From an uncultured Alphaproteobacteria bacterium (GTDB taxonomy: Bacteria; Pseudomonadota; Alphaproteobacteria; HIMB59; GCA-002718135), in the NCBI GenBank assembly GCA_902615745.1, contig CACMQB010000003.1:62001-126000 (forward strand): a stretch of DNA of 64,000 bases, written 5' to 3'. Below the pieces are notes generated by a model. It was not told the DNA's origin and ran no database searches. It saw only the letters and a list, made by a program, of their open reading frames with translations. Shown in pieces: positions 35,218 to 43,597 of the stretch; the first letter of the stretch is position 1, and every line of letters begins with the position of its first letter. The translations under genes were made by a program, and so were the position numbers.

Positions 35218-37770
35218 TTAAAGAAGTTTTTCTAAGACTGCAAAGGGAGAATTAGGGTCTTTTTTAGTTTCATTTATTTTAGTTTTTTTATTATTTATTT
35301 TTACTTTATTTTTTTTTGTAATTTTTTTAATTTCTTTTTTATTATTTTTTAAAAAATATAACTTTTTTTTATCATATGTAGCTAAATAATCGTAACCACA
35401 AAAAACCATAATATCTTTAAGTTGATCACTATTACATCCAATTGGGTTCATCAAATCAGAAGATTCCAAAAAAGGACCTTTTTTTATTTTTTGCCTTGCT
35501 AAGAAAAAAATTTTTTCAAATACATCAATTCTAAATACGAAACCTTTAATATTGATATAACCAATAGATTGCCAATAATTATCGGGCATTTTAATCTCTG
35601 ATATAAATGATACTCTTCCATTTTGTGGTAATGGTAAAAAATTATCTAATTCACTTTTGTAGAAAGTTTTCCATAAAATTGCACAAAACTCCAATGGTTT
35701 TTTTTTTAATAAATTTGGTATAAAAAAATATTTTGCTCCAATCCTAATACCAAGTTTCGAAAGTTGAAGTTTACTCTCTTGTGAAATTGTTTTTAAGTTA
35801 TATTTAAATGTTTCAACTGGATAGTTTCCAAAATTCTCTAAACAGTTAAAAACAATTCCTCTTATTTCTGAATTCATTTCTTCATCTAAGTTTTTTGTAA
35901 GAGGATGAATTGTATCATTTATTTCATTGTCTAACCATTTTTGAAGTTTTGCAGATATCAATAATTTATTTTCTGAAGATAAATATTCAGAATTTAAAGC
36001 TTCGGCAAAAGGTTTATAAATTGATCTACCTTTTTTTATTTTTCCAATTGCTTCTTCTCCCCAACAAATTAAAGTTTCATCTTTAATTTTAGATTTACTA
36101 ATATCCTCAAATCTAATCGATTCTAATGGTGCATTCAAAAAATTATTTACTTTTTCATCAATCATTTTTCTTACAGATTTTTTTATATTACTAATCGAAA
36201 AAAGGGATTGTGAAAATATTTTTTTATCCTCAATAAGATCAAAACCCCTAATAATTCCATATTTTGTATTATCGAGATAAATTTTATTGTCATTTTTAAT
36301 AAGAATATCTTCGACATCTTGAAATGTAGGTTTGCTAATGAAATATTTAGATGAGTAGTCTATAAATTTTTTTGTAAGACTTTCATGTAATTGATCTGAT
36401 AGATTATTTTCTATTTGATGAGTTTTTTCTTTCCAAAAATATTTCTTTTTGAGCCAGTCATGATTATTAGAAATATATGTCCAGGTTCTTATTTGTGAAA
36501 TTTTTATTGATAACTCAGGTATACCTCCGCCAAAGTTATCAAGTCTACTTACTTTTTTATCTATCCATTCTTCAGGTAGTTTGTAATTGTTTTCTATTAA
36601 TGTAAGAAATATATCTTTTAAAAGTAATAAGTAATTATCATTAAATAATTTTTCAAAATCTGGTATTTGGCAAATATCCCAAAGTAATTTTAAATTTAAT
36701 TTTGATTCTAAATTATTTCTTATTTCTTTATCATCTATTAAAGAACGAAAATTAATTTCATCCAAAGCATTTTTTTTATGAATAAAATAACTTTGTATTG
36801 GATATTTTTTTAATGATGATAATAATAAATCAATAGAGTCAAAATTAAGATCGCTATTTCTCCAATAAATCTTTTGAATACTATCAAAGTTATGATTTTC
36901 TATTTGCTGTATTACCAATGGATCTAAATTACCAGCTTCTTTTGTATAACTGAAAGTTCCATTTTTTTTATATCTACCTGCTCTACCCGCTATTTGACCA
37001 ATTTCGTTAGGAGCAAGATTTCGATTATATCTGCCATCAAATTTTTCTAATGATGAAAAACTTACATGATTTATATTTAGATTCAAACCCATTCCAATAG
37101 CATCTGTAGCTACCAAGTAATCAACGTTTTTATTTTCATATACCTCTACTTGAGCATTTCTAGTTCTTGGGCTAAGTGAGCCTAAAACAACTGCGGCTCC
37201 ACCTTTGTGAGTTCTAATATTTTCAGCAATTTCATAAACTTTGTTTATATTGAATGCAATTATTGCAGATCTAGGCTCAAGTTTAGAAAAATTTTGCTTC
37301 CTTAAAAAAGTAAGTTGTGAAAATCTACTTTTTTTTTCGATAGTAATATTAGGGTAAATTTTTTTTAATATATTTTCTATGTTTAAAGATCCTAAAAATA
37401 TAGTTTGAAAATTACCTTTTTGATTTAAAATTCTATCTGTAAAAATATGACCTCTTTCATAATCAGCTGCAAGTTGGATTTCATCAATTATTAAACAATC
37501 TACAGAAATATTATTAGGCATTGACTCCACAGTACAAAAAAAGTATTTGGCTTCTTTAGGAATAATTTTCTCTTCACCAGTTATTAAAGCTACATTGCTA
37601 ATCCCAACTCTTTTTACTGCTTTGTCATAATTCTCTCTAGCAAGTAATCTTAACGGAAAGCCGAATACTCCCGAAGAATATGTGAACAGTTTTTCAAACG
37701 CTGTATAAGTTTTTCCAGTATTAGTAGGCCCAAGTATTGCTAACAAATTTTCGTCTGCATTAGACATCAA
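35218..37770 (-). CDS. Superfamily II RNA/DNA helicase, Suv3/MgpS-like
   Basis: ATP-dependent helicase related to mitochondrial Suv3, which works with RNA-degrading enzymes. The 850 residues show motif I GPTNTGKT (14-21), motif II DEIQ, motif V TDAIGMGLNLNI and motif VI QIAGRAGRYKK. The C-terminus is lysine-rich and ends SPFAVLEKLL, a conserved tail of the alphaproteobacterial group. It follows acnA by one base and precedes the terB-like gene. An RNA-processing role is inferred from Suv3. Confidence 0.9.
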   Translation of the reverse strand: MMSNADENLLAILGPTNTGKTYTAFEKLFTYSSGVFGFPLRLLARENYDKAVKRVGISNVALITGEEKIIPKEAKYFFCTVESMPNNISVDCLIIDEIQLAADYERGHIFTDRILNQKGNFQTIFLGSLNIENILKKIYPNITIEKKSRFSQLTFLRKQNFSKLEPRSAIIAFNINKVYEIAENIRTHKGGAAVVLGSLSPRTRNAQVEVYENKNVDYLVATDAIGMGLNLNINHVSFSSLEKFDGRYNRNLAPNEIGQIAGRAGRYKKNGTFSYTKEAGNLDPLVIQQIENHNFDSIQKIYWRNSDLNFDSIDLLLSSLKKYPIQSYFIHKKNALDEINFRSLIDDKEIRNNLESKLNLKLLWDICQIPDFEKLFNDNYLLLLKDIFLTLIENNYKLPEEWIDKKVSRLDNFGGGIPELSIKISQIRTWTYISNNHDWLKKKYFWKEKTHQIENNLSDQLHESLTKKFIDYSSKYFISKPTFQDVEDILIKNDNKIYLDNTKYGIIRGFDLIEDKKIFSQSLFSISNIKKSVRKMIDEKVNNFLNAPLESIRFEDISKSKIKDETLICWGEEAIGKIKKGRSIYKPFAEALNSEYLSSENKLLISAKLQKWLDNEINDTIHPLTKNLDEEMNSEIRGIVFNCLENFGNYPVETFKYNLKTISQESKLQLSKLGIRIGAKYFFIPNLLKKKPLEFCAILWKTFYKSELDNFLPLPQNGRVSFISEIKMPDNYWQSIGYINIKGFVFRIDVFEKIFFLARQKIKKGPFLESSDLMNPIGCNSDQLKDIMVFCGYDYLATYDKKKLYFLKNNKKEIKKITKKNKVKINNKKTKINETKKDPNSPFAVLEKLL

Positions 37771-37771
37771 A

Positions 37772-40414
37772 TTATGCAGCTTCTGATATTATTTCATTTA
37801 AAACGTAATTTAAAATTCCTCCTGCTTTATAATATTCAAGTTCTTTATTAGTATCAATTCTACACTTTAAATGTATTTTTTTAGTCTCTTTAGAATAAAT
37901 TTCACAATTAAGAATAGCTCCTGGTTTTATTTTAGACAAACCAAGAATAGAGATGATTTCTTCACCCAAAATATTAAGATTTTTTTTGTTTTCATTATTA
38001 ATAAATTCAAGAGGTAAAACTCCCATTCCTATTAAATTTGATCTATGAATTCTCTCAAAACTTTCAGCAATTACTGCCCTAACACCTAAAAGTCTTGTTC
38101 CTTTAGCTGCCCAATCCCTAGAAGAACCAGTGCCATATTCTTTACCTGCTACTATAACTGTATCAATATTATTCTTAATATATTCTTGAGCCGCATCATA
38201 TATTGACATTTGTTTATTTGAAATAAAAGATTTTGTGTAGCCTCCTTCCACATTATTTAGAATCTGGTTTTTAATTCTTATGTTAGCAAATGTACCACGC
38301 ATCATAATTTCGTGATTACCCCGTCTGGATCCGTACGAATTGAAATTTCTAGAATTAATTTGTCTATCTGTTAAATAAACACCAGCTGGACTATCTTCCT
38401 TAATGCTTCCAGCTGGTGAAATATGGTCTGTTGTTACACTGTCACCTAGTAGAGCTAATATTCTCGCTTTTTTTATATCTTTTAACTCAAATTTATTTTG
38501 TGTATCAAAAAAAGGAGGATGTTTTATATAAGTACTAGTATCGCTCCAATCATATGTAGTATCTTTGGAATTGTTAATTGACTTCCAATTATGATCACCT
38601 TTGTAAATTTCTTTATATCTGTCTTTAAACATTTCTGGTGTCAAACATAAACTTAGTGTTTGATTAATTTCTTTATTTGTTGGCCATAAGTCTTTTAAAA
38701 ATATCTCTTTTCCAAATTTAGATTTACCTAAAGAGTCAGTTGTAAGATTAATATTAATATTACCTGCAATTGCATAAGCAATAACAAGGGGTGGTGAAGC
38801 TAAAAAATTAGCTTTCACTTCTTGGTGAACTCTACCCTCAAAGTTTCTATTTCCAGATAAAACCGAACAAACTGTCAAATTATTTTTTTTAATTTCATTA
38901 GATACCCATTCATCTAAAGGACCAGAATTGCCAATACAAGTTGTACATCCGTAGCCAACAGTATTGAAGCCAAGCTTATTTAAATAAGTAGATAGATCAG
39001 CTTTATCTAGATAATCACTAACAACTTTACTACCTGGTGCTAAACTTGTTTTAACCCAAGGCTTAACTTCTAAGCCCAAATTAATTGCCTTTTTAGCAAC
39101 CAAGCCAGCAGCAATCATTACATTTGGATTTGAAGTATTTGTACAACTAGTAACTGCAGCTATTACAATATCACCTGTATTTAACTTATTTTTAGTTTTA
39201 TTTGAACTATTATCTATCTTACTAAATTCAATTGGAACCTCTTTCAAAAGAATTTTATCTTGTGGTCTTTTTGGTCCAGCTAAACTTGGTTCAATTGAAT
39301 TTAATTCTAATAATATTTTGTCTGAATATTCAGGTGCATAATTTGCATCTGCCCATAGAGTTTGCTTTTTTGAATATTGTTCAACAATATTTAGATGATC
39401 ATTATCTTTGCCAGTTAACTTAAGATAATCAATAGTTTCTTCATCAGTCGGAAAAAAACCACAAGTTGCTCCATACTCTGGAGCCATATTTGAAATTGTA
39501 GCTCTGTCAGCTAATGATAAACTTTTTAAACCTGTTCCATAAAATTCTACAAACTTTCCAACCACTCCTTTGTCTCTAAGAATTTTAGTTATAGATAAAA
39601 CTAGATCAGTTGCAGTAATTCCCTCATTCAATGATCCTTTTAATTCAAAACCAATAACGTCTGGAATATTCATAGAAATTGCTTGACCTAGCATTGCAGC
39701 CTCTGCTTCTATGCCTCCAACTCCCCATCCTAAAACAGAGAGTGAATTAACCATAGTTGTGTGACTATCAGTTCCTACTACTGAATCTGGAAATAAATAG
39801 TTTTGATTTTCAATTTGTTTAATCCATATTGTTTTAGCAATATTTTCTAGATTTACTTGATGACAAATTCCAGCTCCTGGAGGCACGAGATAAAAGTTAT
39901 CAAACGAACTTTGTCCCCATTTTAGAAATTCGTATCTTTCTTTATTTCTATCAAATTCTTTTTTTACATTTTCTTTCAAAGCATTTTTATCTTTATAATT
40001 ATCAACCATAACGGAATGGTCTATAACTAGATCTACTCTAGAAAGTGGGTTTATTTTTTTTGGCTCAATTCCTTTTAATTTTAATGCATTTCGCATTGCT
40101 GCAAGATCAGCTACAGCTGGGACACCTGTAAAGTCCTGCATTAAAACACGTGTTGGGAAAAAAGCTATTTCAATTTTTTCATCTTTTTTATTTTTTTCTT
40201 TTAAGTAAGGGATCAAATTAGAAATCATCTCTTTACTAATATTCTCTCCATCTTCATTCCTAAGAAGATTTTCAATTATTATTTTAATTGATATTGGAAT
40301 TTTATTAAGATCAATATCAAAGTATTCTGCTAATTTATTCAAATCAAAATATTTAAAATTTTGATTATTTATTTCAATTATATTTTCAGTATTAAAAGAA
40401 TTTATATTTTTCAT
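37772..40414 (-). CDS. acnA: Aconitate hydratase A
   Basis: 4Fe-4S enzyme isomerising citrate and isocitrate; also RNA-binding in some bacteria when the cluster is lost. The ATG at 40412-40414 gives MKNINSFNTENII and 880 residues; a reading from 40474 adds 20 residues absent in the family. Cluster cysteines lie in TSCTNTSNP and GCTTCIGNSGP; GTDSHTTMVNSLSVLGWGVG and the C-terminal GSSRDWAAKG are typical. It complements sdh, mdh and suc genes at the left end. Confidence 0.96.
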   Translation of the reverse strand: MKNINSFNTENIIEINNQNFKYFDLNKLAEYFDIDLNKIPISIKIIIENLLRNEDGENISKEMISNLIPYLKEKNKKDEKIEIAFFPTRVLMQDFTGVPAVADLAAMRNALKLKGIEPKKINPLSRVDLVIDHSVMVDNYKDKNALKENVKKEFDRNKERYEFLKWGQSSFDNFYLVPPGAGICHQVNLENIAKTIWIKQIENQNYLFPDSVVGTDSHTTMVNSLSVLGWGVGGIEAEAAMLGQAISMNIPDVIGFELKGSLNEGITATDLVLSITKILRDKGVVGKFVEFYGTGLKSLSLADRATISNMAPEYGATCGFFPTDEETIDYLKLTGKDNDHLNIVEQYSKKQTLWADANYAPEYSDKILLELNSIEPSLAGPKRPQDKILLKEVPIEFSKIDNSSNKTKNKLNTGDIVIAAVTSCTNTSNPNVMIAAGLVAKKAINLGLEVKPWVKTSLAPGSKVVSDYLDKADLSTYLNKLGFNTVGYGCTTCIGNSGPLDEWVSNEIKKNNLTVCSVLSGNRNFEGRVHQEVKANFLASPPLVIAYAIAGNININLTTDSLGKSKFGKEIFLKDLWPTNKEINQTLSLCLTPEMFKDRYKEIYKGDHNWKSINNSKDTTYDWSDTSTYIKHPPFFDTQNKFELKDIKKARILALLGDSVTTDHISPAGSIKEDSPAGVYLTDRQINSRNFNSYGSRRGNHEIMMRGTFANIRIKNQILNNVEGGYTKSFISNKQMSIYDAAQEYIKNNIDTVIVAGKEYGTGSSRDWAAKGTRLLGVRAVIAESFERIHRSNLIGMGVLPLEFINNENKKNLNILGEEIISILGLSKIKPGAILNCEIYSKETKKIHLKCRIDTNKELEYYKAGGILNYVLNEIISEAA

Positions 40415-40599
40415 GCTAAATTGATTAATAATTATAATATTTAAATAGTATGAAGATAAATTTTTGTATAGCAAAATGTTTATTTATTATAAGTTTTCTG
40501 CCAAAAATATAAAATTAAGTTCCTAATTTTTTTTGTTAATTTTTAAAAAGAAATAATACGAAACTTAAATCAAATTAATTTTTAAATATTGGTATATTG

Positions 40600-40708
40600 T
40601 TGACTTTAACCGTAAGTTTTGGGAATAAATGCATAGCCTTTTATAATTATCGCTTAGGCGATGATGGAGGGAGGTTCCTCCGGGGTAACAAAATACAAGG
40701 AGTATTTT
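40600..40708 (+). promoter_or_regulatory. Promoter and hairpin leader of the H1-like gene
   Basis: TTGACT (40600-40605) with GAATAA 17 bp later, or TTGGGA with a perfect TATAAT (40642-40647), can act as promoter. The first gives a leader of about 70 nt that holds hairpin ATCGC-TTAG-GCGAT (40649-40662) and GGAGG...CCTCC (40666-40681). The second hairpin ties up a GGAGG, while the real ribosome binding site AAGGAG lies at 40697-40702, 6 bp before the ATG. A leader this ordered in such A+T-rich DNA suggests translational or stability control. Confidence 0.45.
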
Positions 40709-40885
40709 ATGGCTAAGAAGAAAAAGAAAGCTGCTCCAAAGAAAAAGAAAAAAGCAGCTCCTAAGAAAAAGAAAAAAGCAGCTCCTAAAAAGAAAAAGAA
40801 AAAAGCTGCGCCTAAGAAAAAGAAAAAAGCAGCTCCTAAAAAGAAAAAGAAAAAAGCTGCTAAAAAGAAGAAAAAGAGAAGATAG
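40709..40885 (+). CDS. Lysine/alanine/proline-repeat histone H1-like protein
   Basis: 58 residues composed almost only of Lys, Ala and Pro: MAKKKKKAAPKKKKK, then AAP followed by five or six lysines repeated (five AAP units in total), ending KKKKKRR. It resembles bacterial histone H1-like/AlgP-type basic tails and should bind DNA or RNA without specificity, perhaps as a nucleoid protein. A strong AAGGAG, a hairpin leader and two terminators show that it is a discrete and probably highly expressed gene. The Phe/Leu-rich frame on the other strand is a shadow. Confidence 0.85.
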   Translation: MAKKKKKAAPKKKKKAAPKKKKKAAPKKKKKKAAPKKKKKAAPKKKKKKAAKKKKKRR

Positions 40886-40902
40886 TAATATCTCAAATTT
40901 TC

Positions 40903-40934
40903 AAGAAAACTTTAATTTAAAGTTTTCTTTTTCT
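40903..40934 (+). terminator. Intrinsic terminator 1 after the H1-like gene
   Basis: Palindrome of AAGAAAACTTTAA (40903-40915) and TTAAAGTTTTCTT (40917-40929), followed by more T residues. It lies 17 bp after the stop. The A+T-rich stem with T-run could work in both directions. Confidence 0.7.
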
Positions 40935-40952
40935 TATCTTTTTCAAAAAGAT

Positions 40953-40978
40953 AAAACGGGGTTCTGCCCCGTTTTTTT
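40953..40978 (+). terminator. Intrinsic terminator 2, strong G+C stem
   Basis: AAAACGGGG (40953-40961), loop TTCTG, CCCCGTTTT (40967-40975), then further T residues. It is the strongest G+C-stem terminator in the window and isolates the H1-like gene from the ccm operon that starts 36 bp later. Confidence 0.9.
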
Positions 40979-41013
40979 ATTGTTTTAAATCAAAAAGTAA
41001 TTAGATCTTAATT

Positions 41014-41619
41014 ATGATAATTGTTAAAGATTTAACAGTGGAAAGATTAGATAAAAAAATATTTGAAAATATCAATCTGTCTCTTGCATCTGGAAACATA
41101 ACTATTTTAAAGGGTAAAAATGGTTCTGGTAAAACTACATTTTTAAAAACAATATTAAATTTAATAGCGCCATCATTTGGATCAATATATTGGAAAGGAA
41201 AATTATTAAGAACAAATTTATACGACTTTTATAATAACGTTACATATATTGCTGATAAAACAACTAGCTTAACAAAATTAAGTGTCAAAGATAATATTAA
41301 TATTTGGAGAAAAATTTTTTTATCGAATATTAATGATTCTCAAATTGAAGTTGCTTTAAAAACTTTAAAATTAGAAAACTATTTGAATCAAAAAGTTACA
41401 ACTTTATCTTTAGGAGAAACTAAAAAATTAGAATTATTAAGATTAATAATAGAAAACAAAAAAATTTGGGTCCTTGATGAACCTTTATCAAGTTTAGACG
41501 ATGATTCAATTGAATTAATTAAACAAACTTTTGAAGATCATTGTGCTAAAGAAGGGTCAATAATTTTTAGCTCACATCAGAATCCTGGGATCTATGTAAC
41601 AGAAGAAATTCATCTATAA
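41014..41619 (+). CDS. ccmA: Cytochrome c biogenesis ATPase CcmA
   Basis: ATP-binding subunit of the CcmABCD complex, which frees heme-loaded CcmE for cytochrome c assembly. The 201 residues have Walker A GKNGSGKT (34-41), signature LSLGETKKLELLRL and Walker B KIWVLDEP, then a switch His in FSSHQ. First gene of a complete plus-strand ccm operon; ccmB follows 3 bp later. Confidence 0.95.
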   Translation: MIIVKDLTVERLDKKIFENINLSLASGNITILKGKNGSGKTTFLKTILNLIAPSFGSIYWKGKLLRTNLYDFYNNVTYIADKTTSLTKLSVKDNINIWRKIFLSNINDSQIEVALKTLKLENYLNQKVTTLSLGETKKLELLRLIIENKKIWVLDEPLSSLDDDSIELIKQTFEDHCAKEGSIIFSSHQNPGIYVTEEIHL

Positions 41620-41622
41620 AAA

Positions 41623-42294
41623 ATGAAATTTTTAAAAAAAATAATTTTTTTCTATTACAGAGAATACAAATTAAATCTTAGTGGTATTCAAGATATTTTA
41701 ACCAATATTATTTTCTTTTTTGTATCGATTTTCATATTCATTTTTTCTATTGGCCCAGATAAGGAAACAATTTCTTTCATAGGAGTGGGTATCATATGGA
41801 CATTATTATTACTAAGTTCAACATTATCTTTAAGGAAATTTTATCAAGAAGACTTTGAAAATGGAAATTTATTTATTATGCATTTAAATGGATTTAGCTT
41901 TGGTTTTATTGCTATTTTGAAAACATTTTCACATTTTTTATTTGTGCAGGTACCTTTTCTATTATCAATACCGATTGCATGCATCTTACTAAATATTGCT
42001 AATGATAAACTCTTCTACTTATTTGCTAGTTTTAGCATAGGATCACTTATTCTGTCCTGTTTAGGTTCAATTTCATCTTCAATGAACCTAATGAATCAAC
42101 GAAACTTTCTTTTGGGTAGTGTCGTTGTTATGATATTTAGTGTTCCAGTAGTTATTTTTTCAGTAGGTATAATTAATATGGAAGAAAGCTTTAATTCTCT
42201 TATAAATATATTATTTGGAATATTGTTAATTGTTTTTGCTATAAATCCCTGGGCAAGCGGGATGTGTCTTAAACTTTCATTAGAAAATAGTTAA
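41623..42294 (+). CDS. ccmB: Heme exporter membrane subunit CcmB
   Basis: Six-span inner-membrane permease partner of CcmA. The 223 residues start with a cytoplasmic stretch FFYYREYKLNLSG and have six hydrophobic helices. FYQEDFENGNL... in the middle corresponds to the conserved CcmB loop after helix 2. It follows ccmA directly and is followed 1 bp later by ccmC. Confidence 0.93.
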   Translation: MKFLKKIIFFYYREYKLNLSGIQDILTNIIFFFVSIFIFIFSIGPDKETISFIGVGIIWTLLLLSSTLSLRKFYQEDFENGNLFIMHLNGFSFGFIAILKTFSHFLFVQVPFLLSIPIACILLNIANDKLFYLFASFSIGSLILSCLGSISSSMNLMNQRNFLLGSVVVMIFSVPVVIFSVGIINMEESFNSLINILFGILLIVFAINPWASGMCLKLSLENS

Positions 42295-42295
42295 T

Positions 42296-42994
42296 ATGAA
42301 GTTCTTAGTTAATCCTAGTAAATTTAATGAGATGGCTGATCATTTGTTTAGACCATTACTGATCTTATCTATCATGTTGTTTGCATTAGGATTATTGTTT
42401 TCTTTTTATTTATCACCAGATGATTATCAGCAAGGATCGACAGTAAGAATAATGTATGTACATGTTCCAAGTGCATGGTTGGCTTTACTAACTTATGCAA
42501 TAATGACTCTTTATAGTATTTTGGCACTTGCTTTTAGAATACCCTTTGGTTTTATTTTTAATACTGCAGTAGCTCCGATAGGAGCAGTTTTTACTTTAAT
42601 ATGTATAATAAGTGGATCTTTGTGGGGAAAACCAATGTGGGGTACTTGGTGGGTATGGGATGCTCGTTTAACATCTGTTGCTATACTTTTTATTATTTAT
42701 CTAATGATTATTTTTATGAATTTATCTTTTGAAAATAGGGTTGTTAGAGAAAAGGTTGTTGCTATATTTATTCTTGTTGGATCAGTAAACCTTCCGATAG
42801 TTAAATTTTCTGTGGATTGGTGGAATACCTTACATCAACCTGCAACAATAAGTAAATTATCTAAACCCAGCATTGATCCTACAATGATGACGCCTTTAAT
42901 TATTATGACATTTGCATTTATATTGATTGGAATAGCAATAGCCATTTTAAGAATAAAAACAGAGATAATTTCAAGAAAATCTTATTTAAGTTAA
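42296..42994 (+). CDS. ccmC: Heme delivery protein CcmC
   Basis: Inner-membrane protein that loads heme onto CcmE. The 232 residues contain the periplasmic tryptophan-rich WWD motif WGTWWVWDARLTS, the histidine in MYVHVPSAW before it and another in WWNTLHQPATIS, the two heme ligands in this family. Six membrane segments are seen. A 61-bp gap separates it from ccmD. Confidence 0.95.
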   Translation: MKFLVNPSKFNEMADHLFRPLLILSIMLFALGLLFSFYLSPDDYQQGSTVRIMYVHVPSAWLALLTYAIMTLYSILALAFRIPFGFIFNTAVAPIGAVFTLICIISGSLWGKPMWGTWWVWDARLTSVAILFIIYLMIIFMNLSFENRVVREKVVAIFILVGSVNLPIVKFSVDWWNTLHQPATISKLSKPSIDPTMMTPLIIMTFAFILIGIAIAILRIKTEIISRKSYLS

Positions 42995-43055
42995 TTTGTG
43001 ACTTTTGGTCCATTGGATTAAGTATCATTCCTAAGTATTTTTGTTATTAGAAACT

Positions 43056-43160
43056 ATGTATTTTTGGTATATTTTAGGATCTTATATCGCAGCCTTTCTT
43101 TTAATTTTTTTATTATTATTTTTTAGTTACTTAAAATTTAGAAGAATAAAAAATAAATGA
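43056..43160 (+). CDS. ccmD: Heme exporter small subunit CcmD
   Basis: 34 residues: MYFWYILGSYIAAFLLIFLL, then hydrophobic residues and a basic tail SYLKFRRIKNK. This is the usual CcmD layout (one membrane helix with a Tyr near its start and an Arg/Lys-rich cytoplasmic end). It is needed to release holo-CcmE from CcmABC. It lies exactly between ccmC and ccmE, and its TGA overlaps the ccmE ATG (ATGA), supporting translation. Confidence 0.88.
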   Translation: MYFWYILGSYIAAFLLIFLLLFFSYLKFRRIKNK

Positions 43161-43597
43161 GCCTACGCTTTCAAAGATTACTACTTATATTGCTTACTTT
43201 GGTAATTATGCTGAGTGCAGTCCTACTTATTTTATATAATACAAGAGAAAATGTGTCATATTTCTATACACCATCTGAAATTGATAAATCAGATATCATA
43301 ATAAATAAAATAATAAGAATAGGTGGTTTTGTTGAAAACAATAGTTTTAATAAAATTTCTTCAAGTTCATTTAAATTTAAAATTACTGATGAAAAAGCAT
43401 CTATACTTGTTACTTTCAAAGGCATTCTTCCTGATTTATTTAGAGAAGGGCAAGGTGCAGTCATAGAGGGTACTTTTGTTGATAAAAATATTTTTAATGC
43501 AACTAATGTTTTTGCAAAACATGATGAAAATTATATGCCGGCATCAATAAAAGAAGATCTGAAAGATACAGGTTATTGGAATAAAAAATATAAATGA
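43157..43597 (+). CDS. ccmE: Heme chaperone CcmE
   Basis: Periplasmic membrane-anchored protein that binds heme covalently. The 146 residues have an N-terminal helix after RLLLILLTLVIMLSAVLLIL, the OB-fold core with ADKSDI-like stretch and RIGGFVENNSF, and the heme-attachment motif in AKHDENYMP (His, with the conserved Tyr four residues later). It overlaps ccmD and ccmF by 4 bp each. Confidence 0.95.
   Translation: MSLRFQRLLLILLTLVIMLSAVLLILYNTRENVSYFYTPSEIDKSDIIINKIIRIGGFVENNSFNKISSSSFKFKITDEKASILVTFKGILPDLFREGQGAVIEGTFVDKNIFNATNVFAKHDENYMPASIKEDLKDTGYWNKKYK

Noticed and set aside
40654..40896. Phe/Leu-rich frame antisense to the H1-like gene
   Set aside because: It is the reverse of Lys/Ala codons; the plus strand has the ribosome binding site, leader and terminators.
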